A stretch of 64,000 nucleotides of DNA from Marinifilum sp. D714 (GTDB lineage Bacteria; Bacteroidota; Bacteroidia; Bacteroidales; Marinifilaceae), in assembly GCF_030851345.1 (NCBI RefSeq), contig NZ_JALPNU010000013.1, forward strand, positions 1-64,000. The letters are read 5' to 3'. Below the pieces are notes generated by a model. That model ran no database searches and was not told where the DNA came from. It saw nothing but the letters and a program-made list of their open reading frames with translations. Below, one piece after another: positions 53,311 to 61,787 of the stretch (the first letter of the stretch is position 1; each line of letters opens with the position of its first letter). Position numbers and translations under genes: made by a program.

Positions 53311-53630
53311 GAGTAATCTTTAGTAAAAGATCTTTGAATATTTTTTTGCCTTCGTTTGGAATCAATAGTTTTTCAATGAATTTACGACTTTTCATATTTT
53401 TGATTTTCCGTTCCATTTTTAAGGCAATAGTCTTGTTGTTGCCTACTTCAAATGACTTTTTAAGTTCCCAAGGTAGGTGTTTAGAAGTGTATTTACTGTC
53501 TATAGGATTGTTATGCATGTACAATCTTTTGGAAGTATTTTCAGTATAGCCTATATAGTATTTGTCTGAAGAAACTGAATAGAGTATGTAAATATGAAAC
53601 ATGAATTGAATTTAGGAATAATTCATGAAA
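53280..53630. mobile_element. Putative GIY-YIG mobile insertion between tRNA-Asn-derived direct repeats
   Basis: A single-gene segment lies between two near-identical repeats of terminator plus tRNA-Asn 3' end, the layout left by integration at a tRNA gene or by tRNA-templated insertion. The only gene is a 100-residue GIY-YIG nuclease. No integrase, transposase or second gene is present. The element status is inference. Confidence 0.5.
53300..53602 (-). CDS. Small GIY-YIG nuclease
   Basis: This 100-residue single-domain nuclease of the UPF0213/UvrC N-terminal type has the catalytic motif HIYILYS...YYIGYT, Arg in KRLYMHN and the acidic Glu in ALKMERKIK. Its last three codons (Pro-Asp-Cys region) and TAA stop are read from a truncated tRNA-Asn sequence, indicating that the gene entered the tRNA cluster secondarily. 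Such proteins are abundant in Bacteroidota and are usually encoded alone; their activity and mobility are little known. It may cut at the inserted palindrome or the tRNA gene. Confidence 0.85.
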   Translation of the reverse strand: MFHIYILYSVSSDKYYIGYTENTSKRLYMHNNPIDSKYTSKHLPWELKKSFEVGNNKTIALKMERKIKNMKSRKFIEKLLIPNEGKKIFKDLLLKITPDC

Positions 53631-53690
53631 CGAAAAAAGCCACCCAAATTGGATGGCTTCTTTTTGCTCCCCCTCTAGGACTTGAACCTA
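53631..53690. repeat. Right direct repeat: terminator hairpin plus tRNA-Asn 3' sequence
   Basis: This 60-base copy of 53221-53279 forms part of the intact tRNA-Asn gene at 53667-53740, so this is the original side and the left copy is the fragment. Confidence 0.8.
53632..53658 (-). terminator. Terminator of the tRNA-Asn array
   Basis: The stem AGCCACCC / GGATGGCT (one mismatch) is followed on the minus strand by a T-run, 9 bases past the third tRNA. Confidence 0.7.
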
Positions 53691-53740
53691 GGACCCCCTG
53701 ATTAACAGTCAGGTGCTCTAACCAGCTGAGCTAAGGAGGA
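53667..53740 (-). tRNA. tRNA-Asn (GTT)
   Basis: On the minus strand the 74 bases fold into a cloverleaf: acceptor TCCTCCT / AGGGGGA with one G-T pair, D arm, anticodon arm with loop CTGTTAA (anticodon GTT) and T arm with GGTTCAAGTCC. The discriminator is G and CCA is not encoded. It is the last of three tandem copies. Confidence 0.95.
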
Positions 53741-53788
53741 GTGTATAACTCCTAATTTATTTTTAAACCCATTAAGAAAGGTTTTTTG

Positions 53789-53862
53789 CTCCCCCTCTAG
53801 GACTTGAACCTAGGACCCCCTGATTAACAGTCAGGTGCTCTAACCAGCTGAGCTAAGGAGGA
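53789..53862 (-). tRNA. tRNA-Asn (GTT), second copy
   Basis: The sequence is identical to the copy at 53667-53740 as far as can be seen. The 48-base spacer to that copy resembles the other spacer, so the tandem unit is about 120 bases. A GGAGT-ATA-ACTCC dyad lies at the 5' side of the gene, as for the others. Confidence 0.95.
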
Positions 53863-53907
53863 GTATAACTCCTAATATATTTTAAAACTCATTAAGAAAA
53901 GTTTTTG

Positions 53908-53981
53908 CTCCCCCTCTAGGACTTGAACCTAGGACCCCCTGATTAACAGTCAGGTGCTCTAACCAGCTGAGCTAAGGAGGA
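53908..53981 (-). tRNA. tRNA-Asn (GTT), first copy of the array
   Basis: The cloverleaf is identical to the other two copies. This is the promoter-proximal one (the promoter is at 54047-54077, minus strand). Confidence 0.95.
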
Positions 53982-54046
53982 GTATAACTCCTAACTTTCC
54001 TCTACACCTCACGTTTGAACTGTGTTTCTTGAGGAAAATTGCGATG

Positions 54047-54077
54047 CAAAACTAACAGGTTTTCCTCAATAATGCAA
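54047..54077 (-). promoter_or_regulatory. Promoter of the tRNA-Asn array
   Basis: Read on the minus strand, TTG (54075-54077) and TAGTTTTG (54047-54054) are 20 bases apart, matching the Bacteroidota promoter form; the first tRNA begins about 65 bases downstream. Confidence 0.65.
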
Positions 54078-54361
54078 CAGCTATTTCAATATTTTTTCAA
54101 AAAAGATTCATTTTTTTTCTCCCGGCATTCTGTGGAATAATCGGGATTAGTTTCTATCTAATTGTTTATCAATATTGATGGGGAGTGTAGGCTGGAAAAG
54201 TAAGATTGAAGTAAATTTTTAAGAAATACAGTAAAGATTACTTTGGTATGTTGAAAAAGGCAGATAAAAAACAGAATTTCCCTGCTTTTAGAGACGAATT
54301 TTATTGTAATTTTGGATTGTAATTTTCAAACGATAATTCAAATATCTAAAACAACATACAC
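54078..54361. other. Spacer upstream of kbl, no gene recognised
   Basis: This AT-rich non-coding spacer holds TAATTTTG (54307-54314), a possible -7 box for kbl. Together with the tRNA leader the gene-free stretch is 380 bases. No repeat noticed. Confidence 0.4.
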
Positions 54362-55552
54362 ATGTACGGAAAATTCAAAGACTATCTTGCTGAAGAGATA
54401 CAAGGCATTAAAGATGCTGGTTTGTACAAAAACGAGAGAATCATTACAACTCCACAGGGAGCAGAAATTAAAGTGAATACTGGTGAGACAGTATTAAATT
54501 TCTGTGCTAACAATTACCTTGGATTATCATCACACCCACGTGTAATGGAAGGAGCTAAAAAAGCTTTAGATTCTCACGGTTATGGAATGTCTTCGGTTCG
54601 TTTTATCTGTGGAACTACTGATATTCATAAAGAATTAGAGCAAAAGATAGCTAAGTTCTTCGGTATGGAAGATACCATTTTATATGCAGCAGCTTTTGAT
54701 GCTAATGGTGGTGTTTTTGAACCATTGTTCACAAAGGATGATGCAATTATCTCTGATGAGCTAAACCATGCTTCTATTATTGATGGAGTTCGTTTGTGTA
54801 AAGCTGCTCGTTACCGTTACAAGCATGCTGATATGGCCGACTTGGAAGAACAATTAAAAGTTTCTCAAGCTCAACGTTACCGTATCATTGTAACCGATGG
54901 TGTTTTCTCAATGGATGGTGATATTGCTAGATTGAACGAAATTTGCGATTTGGCTGACAAATACAATGCATTGGTAATGGTTGACGATAGCCATGCTTCA
55001 GGTTTTATTGGTGAAACTGGTCGTGGAACTCACGAATACCACAAATGTATGGATCGTGTAGATATCATTACTTCCACATTAGGAAAAGCATTGGGTGGAG
55101 CATTAGGTGGATTTACTACAGGTAAGGCTGAAATTATCGATATGTTGCGCCAGCGTTCTCGTCCTTATTTGTTCTCAAATTCATTATCTCCAGTAATTGT
55201 TGGTGCTTCTATAGCAGTATTCGATATGTTGAGCGAATCAACTGAGTTGAGAGATAAAGTAATCTGGAATGCTCAATATTTCCGAGAAGGATTATTAAAA
55301 GCAGGTTTCGATGTGAAGCCATCTGATTCTGCAATTAATGCTTTGATGTTATACGATGCAGTACTTTCTCAGCAATTTGCTGCTAAATTGTTGGATGAAG
55401 GAATTTATGTAATCGGATTCTATTATCCAGTTGTACCTAAAGGACAGGCTCGTATTCGTATTCAGCTTTCTGCTGCACACGAAAAAGAGCACTTGGATAA
55501 GGCTTTGGAAGCATTTATCAAGATTGGTAAAGAATTAAAAGTGATTGAATAG
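54362..55552 (+). CDS. kbl: Glycine C-acetyltransferase (2-amino-3-ketobutyrate CoA ligase)
   Basis: This PLP-dependent alpha-oxoamine synthase cleaves 2-amino-3-oxobutyrate with CoA to glycine and acetyl-CoA in threonine breakdown. The 396 residues show [30 protein letters not shown], the aldimine lysine in [13 protein letters not shown] and [16 protein letters not shown]. It could also act as serine palmitoyltransferase-like, but the KBL-specific pattern and length fit best. No tdh neighbour. A terminator follows. Confidence 0.93.
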   Translation: MYGKFKDYLAEEIQGIKDAGLYKNERIITTPQGAEIKVNTGETVLNFCANNYLGLSSHPRVMEGAKKALDSHGYGMSSVRFICGTTDIHKELEQKIAKFFGMEDTILYAAAFDANGGVFEPLFTKDDAIISDELNHASIIDGVRLCKAARYRYKHADMADLEEQLKVSQAQRYRIIVTDGVFSMDGDIARLNEICDLADKYNALVMVDDSHASGFIGETGRGTHEYHKCMDRVDIITSTLGKALGGALGGFTTGKAEIIDMLRQRSRPYLFSNSLSPVIVGASIAVFDMLSESTELRDKVIWNAQYFREGLLKAGFDVKPSDSAINALMLYDAVLSQQFAAKLLDEGIYVIGFYYPVVPKGQARIRIQLSAAHEKEHLDKALEAFIKIGKELKVIE

Positions 55553-55571
55553 AACTAACAATAAAATAATG

Positions 55572-55605
55572 AAACCGGAGGCTCATTTGAGTTTCCGGTT
55601 TTTTT
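55572..55605 (+). terminator. Terminator of kbl
   Basis: The stem AAACCGGA / TCCGGTTT is followed by a T-run, 20 bases past the stop. Confidence 0.8.
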
Positions 55606-55632
55606 ATAATTTAGTTCCAACAAATTAATTAA

Positions 55633-56295
55633 ATGATGATGACGAAGCGCTATTTATTCTTGTTTTTAGTTCTGATTTTTTCTTTTGAATCTTATTCGCA
55701 GTACTACAAAGATCAAAACTATTTTGTTGGTGGATCAATTGGTTATCAATTTCCTCTTGGCGATTTTGGAGATCAGGCAAATGGAGGTCCAAACTTTCGT
55801 TTGACTGTTAGAAAAATGCTGAACAAGAAGTTAAGTGTTGGAGCAGAATTGTCTTTTAGTTTGTTGGGACAAGATAAATTTTGGGATGGAAGCCATTTGG
55901 GAAGCTATGATGTAAACTACAATATTGGTTCTGCATTGTTACGTGCATCATACTATTTTGATGCTTGGGACAGGGATTTTAGGCCTTATGCCTCACTTGC
56001 TTTTGGATATTTCTATTATCGGAATGAAATAGATTATACTGCTTCTTCTTTAGGTTCGAGCAATAGCAAGCGAACAATAACTGAAAATAAAGTAGGTTTG
56101 ACTCCAAATATTGGCTTTTTATATCACATATCTGATACATGGAGCTTTGATATGAATTTAAGGTATACCTTTATTCCGAACTTTCCTGATTCAGTTACGG
56201 CAAAAGATGAATATGGGGAGGATTATTCATATTATTTAGGATTCGATAAAATCTCACTCCCCGAATTATCAATAGGTTTCTTTTACAGATTTTAA
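55633..56295 (+). CDS. Outer-membrane beta-barrel protein
   Basis: This 220-residue protein with a signal peptide (about 1-22) has the OmpA/OmpW-like barrel pattern (FVGGSIGYQFPLGDFG, KKLSVGAELSFSLLG, DFRPYASLAFGYFYYR, SIGFFYRF at the C-terminus ending in Phe). It is a porin-like or structural barrel with no specific family. The three Mets at the start (MMMTK) allow alternative starts. Its stop overlaps the stop of the convergent kinase by four bases. Confidence 0.78.
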   Translation: MMMTKRYLFLFLVLIFSFESYSQYYKDQNYFVGGSIGYQFPLGDFGDQANGGPNFRLTVRKMLNKKLSVGAELSFSLLGQDKFWDGSHLGSYDVNYNIGSALLRASYYFDAWDRDFRPYASLAFGYFYYRNEIDYTASSLGSSNSKRTITENKVGLTPNIGFLYHISDTWSFDMNLRYTFIPNFPDSVTAKDEYGEDYSYYLGFDKISLPELSIGFFYRF

Positions 56296-56906
56296 AATAG
56301 TCCGTGGATCTTCGCTTCAACTTTGTCCACAATACTATTTAAATCAGCTGGATTTTCGAGGAAATCGATGTTGTCAGCATCAACAATTAGCAAATTGCCA
56401 TTGTTGTAGTTGGAAATCCAGTTTTCATATCTGTTATTTAAATTTTTCAAATAATCCAATCGGATCGTTTCTTCATAATCACGACCTCTTTTTTGAATTT
56501 GATTAACAAGGGTAGGCACCGAAGATCGCAAGTATATTAATAAATCGGGTGCTTGTACCATCGAACTCATTAATTGAAACAGGTTACAATAGTTTTTAAA
56601 ATCGCGTTCCGACATTAAACCCATATCGTATAGGTTAGGAGCAAAAATTTTGGCATCCTCGAAAATGGTTCGATCCTGCACCACATTTTTTCCCGAGTTA
56701 CGGATATCCATTATCTGGGTAAAGCGACTTTTTAGGAAGTAAATCTGCAAATTGAATGACCAACGCTGCATGTCGTCGTAAAAATCATTCAGGTACGGAT
56801 TTTCATCCACATCCTCGTAATGAGCTTCCCATTTGTAATGTTTGGCTAATAGTTCTGTTAAAGTAGTTTTTCCTGATCCGATGTTACCAGCTACGGCTAT
56901 ATGCAT
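56292..56906 (-). CDS. Deoxynucleoside kinase (dAK/dGK-type)
   Basis: This 204-residue salvage kinase has the P-loop GNIGSGKTT at 8-16, the DRT motif (VVQDRTIFED) and the lid-type RGRDYEETIRLDYL. Homologues phosphorylate deoxyadenosine, deoxyguanosine or deoxycytidine. It is the second of two tandem paralogues, about 70 percent identical by hand count, with an 85-base spacer. The substrate split between the copies cannot be told from sequence. Confidence 0.9.
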   Translation of the reverse strand: MHIAVAGNIGSGKTTLTELLAKHYKWEAHYEDVDENPYLNDFYDDMQRWSFNLQIYFLKSRFTQIMDIRNSGKNVVQDRTIFEDAKIFAPNLYDMGLMSERDFKNYCNLFQLMSSMVQAPDLLIYLRSSVPTLVNQIQKRGRDYEETIRLDYLKNLNNRYENWISNYNNGNLLIVDADNIDFLENPADLNSIVDKVEAKIHGLF

Positions 56907-56991
56907 TGTGTTATAATTATCAGTTATGAATTAAGAATCAAAAAATTACAAGTTCATTTTCAACTCATAATGATTAATTCATCATTTATAA

Positions 56992-57606
56992 TTAAAAAAG
57001 TCCATGAAGTTGAGCATCAATCTTAGTGATAACGGAGCTCAAATCTTTGGGTTGATTTAGGAAATCAATATCATCAACATCAATGATTAAAAGCTTTCCG
57101 TTTGTATAACCATTAATCCAGGCTTCATATCTTTCGTTCAATCTTTTTAAATAATCCAGTCGAATGGTTTCTTCGTAATCACGACCTCTGGCCTGAATGT
57201 GTTCTACTAAAGTAGAAATAGAAGCTCTAAGATAGATCAACAAATCAGGAGGCTGAATTAATGAACTCATAATATCGAATAGAGACAGGTAATTGTCAAA
57301 ATCTCTTTTCGGCATTAAATTCATTGATTCAAGGTTTGGAGCAAATATGTATGCGTCCTCGTATATTGTTCTATCCTGAATGATATCTTTTCCAGATTCG
57401 CGTAAAGCCAGAACCTGATTGAATCTGCTATTTAAAAAATGGATTTGCAAAGCGAACGACCAACGATTCATATCATCGTAAAAATCATTTAAATATGGAT
57501 TATCATCCACATCTTCGAAATGAGCTTCCCAGCCGTAATGTTTTGCCAATAATCCAGCCAGTGTTGTTTTCCCGGCACCAATGTTTCCCGCTACAGCAAT
57601 ATGCAT
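56992..57606 (-). CDS. Deoxynucleoside kinase, paralogue of the adjacent gene
   Basis: This 204-residue paralogue of the gene at 56292 has the P-loop GNIGAGKTT, IIQDRTIYED and RGRDYEETIRLDYL. The two kinases probably form a heterodimer or divide the purine deoxynucleoside substrates, as the Lactobacillus dAK/dGK pair does. It is the upstream copy. Confidence 0.9.
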   Translation of the reverse strand: MHIAVAGNIGAGKTTLAGLLAKHYGWEAHFEDVDDNPYLNDFYDDMNRWSFALQIHFLNSRFNQVLALRESGKDIIQDRTIYEDAYIFAPNLESMNLMPKRDFDNYLSLFDIMSSLIQPPDLLIYLRASISTLVEHIQARGRDYEETIRLDYLKRLNERYEAWINGYTNGKLLIIDVDDIDFLNQPKDLSSVITKIDAQLHGLF

Positions 57607-57706
57607 ATTTATGTTTAGTTATTAGTGGAAAAATGCAACTAAAATTAGTAATATTTTTTTGGATATCAACCCTTTATCAGTTAGAATAAATGCACTTGGT
57701 TTTTAA

Positions 57707-58477
57707 TCAGAAACTTAGGGTTTTAATTGATATTGAATTTTTATCTTTAATAAAAATTCTGTCCTTATTGCACCTGATTGTTGACTTAGAAGGATCTTCT
57801 TTTGGATAGATTAATTTATCGGGTTGATTTAAAGTTTGATAAAGATAGATGCCAGATTTATCTTGGTAATAAATGTGGTTTCCAATTAGCTGGAAGTCTT
57901 GAAGATTTTTAATAGACAGCTTTCGAACAAATTGACCATTTTGATCCAATTGTAAAATGCCTTCATTCTTATAGAGTAAATACAGATAACTATTGTGTTC
58001 GAATATTTTAGTTACCTCTGCATCATCAAAAAAGGATACCAACAAAATAGTTTGATCTGCCAATTCGCCATTATTGGTGATGTGAGTGGCTTGTTTTTCT
58101 ATCGAGTTGTACATCCAAAATCCACCTTTCTGAGAATTGCATACAAATTCAGTTTCGTTATCCGAAAAATCGTACAAATTGATTTCACTTCCAATGTTTG
58201 ATAATTTATTGTTTAGATAAATAATCTGATTAAAATCTCGATAAAACACTAGAATTCTTAAAGGATCTGAAACATCAATAGAACAGATACTTCCCAAGGA
58301 AGAATCTGAAAAATTACAAACTTGTTTTCCCTCGGAATTGTACCTTGATAATTGAGCCCCATTTACCACATATACATTTCCCATGTGATCAATTTCGAAG
58401 AAATCGCAAGGAGTAGTAATTTTAGTGGGTTGATATAAGTTAAGGACAGATAAAAACCAGATGAGTAAAATCGGCAT
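57707..58477 (-). CDS. Secreted beta-propeller-like protein of unknown function
   Basis: The 256 residues have a hydrophobic N-terminus (about 1-14, signal-like) and repeated beta-strand patterns (FFEIDHMGNVYVVNGAQLSRYN, ILQLDQNGQFVRKLS, DKSGIYLYQ) suggesting a six-bladed propeller of the type common in Bacteroidota. No family is certain. It lies three bases after the GH3 gene on the same strand, so they are cotranscribed. The dNK gene begins 100 bases further on. Confidence 0.6.
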   Translation of the reverse strand: MPILLIWFLSVLNLYQPTKITTPCDFFEIDHMGNVYVVNGAQLSRYNSEGKQVCNFSDSSLGSICSIDVSDPLRILVFYRDFNQIIYLNNKLSNIGSEINLYDFSDNETEFVCNSQKGGFWMYNSIEKQATHITNNGELADQTILLVSFFDDAEVTKIFEHNSYLYLLYKNEGILQLDQNGQFVRKLSIKNLQDFQLIGNHIYYQDKSGIYLYQTLNQPDKLIYPKEDPSKSTIRCNKDRIFIKDKNSISIKTLSF

Positions 58478-58480
58478 ATG

Positions 58481-59992
58481 TTATTGATTGTCTTTAAGCA
58501 ATTCTTCAATTAATGTTCGATTATTGGATAAACGAGGAACTTTATTTTGACCTCCAAGTTTTCCTTTCGATTTTAGCCAGTTGTAAAATAAACCTTTCTT
58601 GGCAATGCTTACAATTGGTTTTTCGAGAGTGATGTTTTTGTAACGCTTGGCTTCATAATCCGAATTTAGACTCATTAATGCATTATCCAGAACGTAATTA
58701 AATTCATCAATATTTTGCGGAGCTTGCTCGAATTCAATCAACCACTGGTGTGTTCCTTTCTGGTTTTTATCCATGAAAACCGGAGCGGCAGTATATTCTT
58801 TAATCACCGAATTGGTTTTGGTACATGCTATTTTCATTGCTTTTTCGGCATTATCAATAATTAACTCCTCACCAAAAGCGTTGATATACAGTTTTGTCCT
58901 TCCTGAAATTTTAAATTTGAATGGCGATTTCGATGTAAAATGAATGGTATCGCCAATTTGATATCTCCATAGTCCTCCATTGGTAGTAATTAGCATTGCG
59001 TAGTTTTTATGCAACTCAACATCTTCCAGACTAATTGCTTTAGGGTGTTCTTCATTTACATTTTCCAGCGGAATAAATTCATAATAAATTCCATAATCCA
59101 GCATTAATAACATGGCTTCATCATTTGGATTATCCTGAATCCCAAAAAATCCTTCTGAAGCATTGTATGTTTCCAGGTAATTCATCCGTGATGAAGGCAA
59201 TAGCTCCTTAAATTGTTCGCGATAAGGGGTGAAACTTACACCGCCATGCACGAAAAGTTCCAAATTTGGCCAAATTTCATGGATATGACTTTTACCTGAT
59301 ACTTTTAGAATGTGTTTCAGTAAAACCAGGAACCATGACGGAACGCCAGAAAGACTGGTAACATTTTCGTTTAATGTAGCCTCAGTCATTTTGTGCAATT
59401 TCTCTTCCCATTCATCCAACAATACGATTGACGTATTAGGTGTACGAATAAAATCAGCCCAGAAAGGTAAATTTTGAATCAAAATGGCAGACAAATCTCC
59501 ATAGTAAGAATCATTGTTCATGTTGTTGATTTGATGGCTGCCTCCCAGTGTTAATCCTTTTCCATATAGAATGCCGGTATCAGGATAAAGAGATGTATAA
59601 ATGGCTAAAATATCTTTACCACCTCTAAAATGACAATCTTCAAGGGCTTCTTTACTAACCGGTATAAACTTACTTTTTGAATTGGTGGTCCCCGATGATT
59701 TTGCAAACCATTTGATTTCTGAAGGCCAAAAAACGTTTTGTTCGCCATTTCTCAGGCGTTCAATATGTTTTTCAATGTCTTCGTAGGTTAGTATAGGAAG
59801 TCTTTCTTTAAAGTCTTGCAGAGATTGCATTGACTTAAAGTCGTACTTTCGTCCCCATTCTGTGCCAGATGCCTGATACAGTAACTGGGTAAGAGTTTCT
59901 TTCTGGATTTCAATAGGATGCTCCTTGAAAAAATCTATTTGCGAAAGTCTTTTGGTATTTAACCAGCTGACAAGAGAGTTGATAAATGCCAT
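58481..59992 (-). CDS. GH3-family acyl-acid amido synthetase-like protein
   Basis: This 503-residue enzyme belongs to the adenylate-forming GH3 family, best known in plants for conjugating auxin and jasmonate to amino acids. Seen are the ATP-binding loop SSGTTNSKSKFIPVS, GGSHQINNMNNDSYYGD, SLSGVPSWFLVLL, NYLETYNASEGFFGIQ and GLWRYQIGDT. Bacteroidota members are common and of unknown substrate. It precedes the propeller gene in an operon. Confidence 0.88.
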   Translation of the reverse strand: MAFINSLVSWLNTKRLSQIDFFKEHPIEIQKETLTQLLYQASGTEWGRKYDFKSMQSLQDFKERLPILTYEDIEKHIERLRNGEQNVFWPSEIKWFAKSSGTTNSKSKFIPVSKEALEDCHFRGGKDILAIYTSLYPDTGILYGKGLTLGGSHQINNMNNDSYYGDLSAILIQNLPFWADFIRTPNTSIVLLDEWEEKLHKMTEATLNENVTSLSGVPSWFLVLLKHILKVSGKSHIHEIWPNLELFVHGGVSFTPYREQFKELLPSSRMNYLETYNASEGFFGIQDNPNDEAMLLMLDYGIYYEFIPLENVNEEHPKAISLEDVELHKNYAMLITTNGGLWRYQIGDTIHFTSKSPFKFKISGRTKLYINAFGEELIIDNAEKAMKIACTKTNSVIKEYTAAPVFMDKNQKGTHQWLIEFEQAPQNIDEFNYVLDNALMSLNSDYEAKRYKNITLEKPIVSIAKKGLFYNWLKSKGKLGGQNKVPRLSNNRTLIEELLKDNQ

Positions 59993-60085
59993 TTTTTAGT
60001 GTTTTTGCTGTCTTAAATATAAATATTTTTAACAGGTATATTGTCTTAGTTCATTCTAAATTAAGGTCATTATGTTGGTTTTTCT

Positions 60086-60093
60086 TATCTTTG
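60086..60093 (+). promoter_or_regulatory. Possible -7 box (TATCTTTG) of the cvpA-DUF3667 operon
   Basis: TATCTTTG at 60086-60093 fits the Bacteroidota -7 consensus TAnnTTTG, 32 bases before the CvpA start. No good -33 element is seen at the expected distance. Confidence 0.4.
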
Positions 60094-60124
60094 ATCGTCT
60101 ATTGATAATTATAACGAACCCATT

Positions 60125-60667
60125 ATGAACATACTTGATATCCTAATTGGCTTGCCTTTAATTTATGCCATATATAAAGGATTTACCAAAGGGCTAATTA
60201 TTGAAATTGCTACTTTACTGGCTTTAATTTTAGGAATTTACGGAGCCATACATTTTTCGGATTTTACTGCAGAATTCATTGAAAATCAATTTGATTACCA
60301 TTCAAATTACATGGGAATTATTGCTTTTATTTCCACATTTTTGATAATTGTGATTGTCTTAAATGTTTTGGGTAAAATGTTGAATTCTTTGATTGAGGCA
60401 GTTGCTTTAGGTATGGTAAATCGTTTGTTGGGAGCCGTTTTTGGATTGTTAAAAGGGATTCTGATTTTAAGCATATTGGTATACTTTGTGGATTTTTTAG
60501 ATCAGAAATTTGATTTTATTTCGAAGGAGAAAAAGAAAGAAAGCTTGTTTTATCAGCCAATGGTGCAAGTGTCAGAAACCATATTCGATATATTTAACTC
60601 AGATTTAGGAGATACTACCGACAAAATAAAGGAAGAAGTCCAAAAACAATTACCCGTTGAAGTGTGA
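60125..60667 (+). CDS. CvpA-family membrane protein
   Basis: The 180 residues have four hydrophobic segments, starting NILDILIGLPLIYAIYKGFTKGLI, the CvpA pattern with the conserved Gly-rich helix GMVNRLLGAVFGLLKGILI. CvpA is linked to colicin V production and envelope homeostasis in enterobacteria; its exact role is unsettled. The stop overlaps the start of the DUF3667 gene (ATGA), so they are cotranscribed. Confidence 0.88.
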   Translation: MNILDILIGLPLIYAIYKGFTKGLIIEIATLLALILGIYGAIHFSDFTAEFIENQFDYHSNYMGIIAFISTFLIIVIVLNVLGKMLNSLIEAVALGMVNRLLGAVFGLLKGILILSILVYFVDFLDQKFDFISKEKKKESLFYQPMVQVSETIFDIFNSDLGDTTDKIKEEVQKQLPVEV

Positions 60668-61686
60668 TGAAGCAAAGAATTAAGAAGTACCTCAGAAAAT
60701 TACCCAAAAGAAGAGTTCAGCATTTCGAAGGTTTTTGTCCCAACTGTGAGTATCCTGTAAATGGCAAATTTTGCTCGAATTGTGGTCAGTCAACTAAGAG
60801 TTTTCAACGTCCATTTTGGACTGTTGTAAGTGAATCTTTAGGCGATGCATTGTCTGTAGACAATAGATTGATACATACACTTGTTCCCCTGTTTTTAAAG
60901 CCTGGTTATTTGACCAGGGAATTTATGCGAGGGAGAAGAGCTCGGTATACACCGCCTTTTCGCTTGTACCTGTTTTTAACTTTTTTTGCTTTTTTGTTGC
61001 TAGCTTATAATCACAAACCAGAAAGTGCAGCAGCCAAAGAGTTAGCCATTGAAACTGATGATGGTAAGAAATTGGATATGGTGTCCATACTTGAAGAAAT
61101 GGTAAAGGAGGAGGACCATAATGTAGATAGTTTGAAATTAGACTCTTTGGCAAAGATCGATGAAAAGAGTGGGATCTTAACAATTAATGTTGGCAAGAAG
61201 AATGTTGCCAAAGATTCTCTAAAAGGAGCTGAGAAAGATGAGGACAGCCTTATTGATAACGGTAATGTGAGGAAACTAATTGAAATGTGGAAGTTAAATC
61301 CTTCTCTGATGATGGATAATGCTTTCAAGAAATTATCACAAACGCTATTGGTGATTTTGCCTCTTTTTGCATTGTCTTTAGCTCTTCTATATATCAGAAG
61401 GAAACACTACATGCTGGAACATTTGTTGATTTCTCTCAACTTTCATGCTTACATTTTTGTGCTTGTTATCATTAGTGAATTGCTGCTGATGGTGAACCTG
61501 GACTTTCTAAATACGCTGGCTTTGTACCTGTACCTATTGATTCCAATTCAATTGTTTCTGACCATGAAATTTTATTACAAACAATCTTGGGTAAAGACCT
61601 TTTTTAAGTTTGTGTTTGTTTCTTTTATCTATAATATTTTACTTCTTACGGGAATTATTATAAGCTTGGTTTCAATGGTAGCTTAA
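60664..61686 (+). CDS. DUF3667-family zinc-ribbon membrane protein
   Basis: The 340 residues start with a basic stretch and a zinc ribbon of four Cys (FCPNCEYPVNGKFCSNCGQ), then the DUF3667 core (ESLGDALSVDNRLIHTLVPLF, RGRRARYTPPFRLYLFLTFF), a charged loop (about 120-215) and three or four C-terminal membrane helices. The family is found in Bacteroidota; its function is not known. The start overlaps the cvpA stop by four bases. Confidence 0.85.
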   Translation: MMKQRIKKYLRKLPKRRVQHFEGFCPNCEYPVNGKFCSNCGQSTKSFQRPFWTVVSESLGDALSVDNRLIHTLVPLFLKPGYLTREFMRGRRARYTPPFRLYLFLTFFAFLLLAYNHKPESAAAKELAIETDDGKKLDMVSILEEMVKEEDHNVDSLKLDSLAKIDEKSGILTINVGKKNVAKDSLKGAEKDEDSLIDNGNVRKLIEMWKLNPSLMMDNAFKKLSQTLLVILPLFALSLALLYIRRKHYMLEHLLISLNFHAYIFVLVIISELLLMVNLDFLNTLALYLYLLIPIQLFLTMKFYYKQSWVKTFFKFVFVSFIYNILLLTGIIISLVSMVA

Positions 61687-61724
61687 GAACCAATTTAATA
61701 GGAGAAAAGAAACGGTAAAATTCT

Positions 61725-61732
61725 TATCTTTG
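61725..61732 (+). promoter_or_regulatory. Possible -7 box (TATCTTTG) of tyrS
   Basis: TATCTTTG at 61725-61732 matches the -7 consensus, 56 bases before the tyrS ATG; the -33 position is poor. Confidence 0.4.
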
Positions 61733-61787
61733 TCGTTCGATTAAAAAATAGGATAAGTATATCCAAATAAGGAAAAAAATAGAAAAC

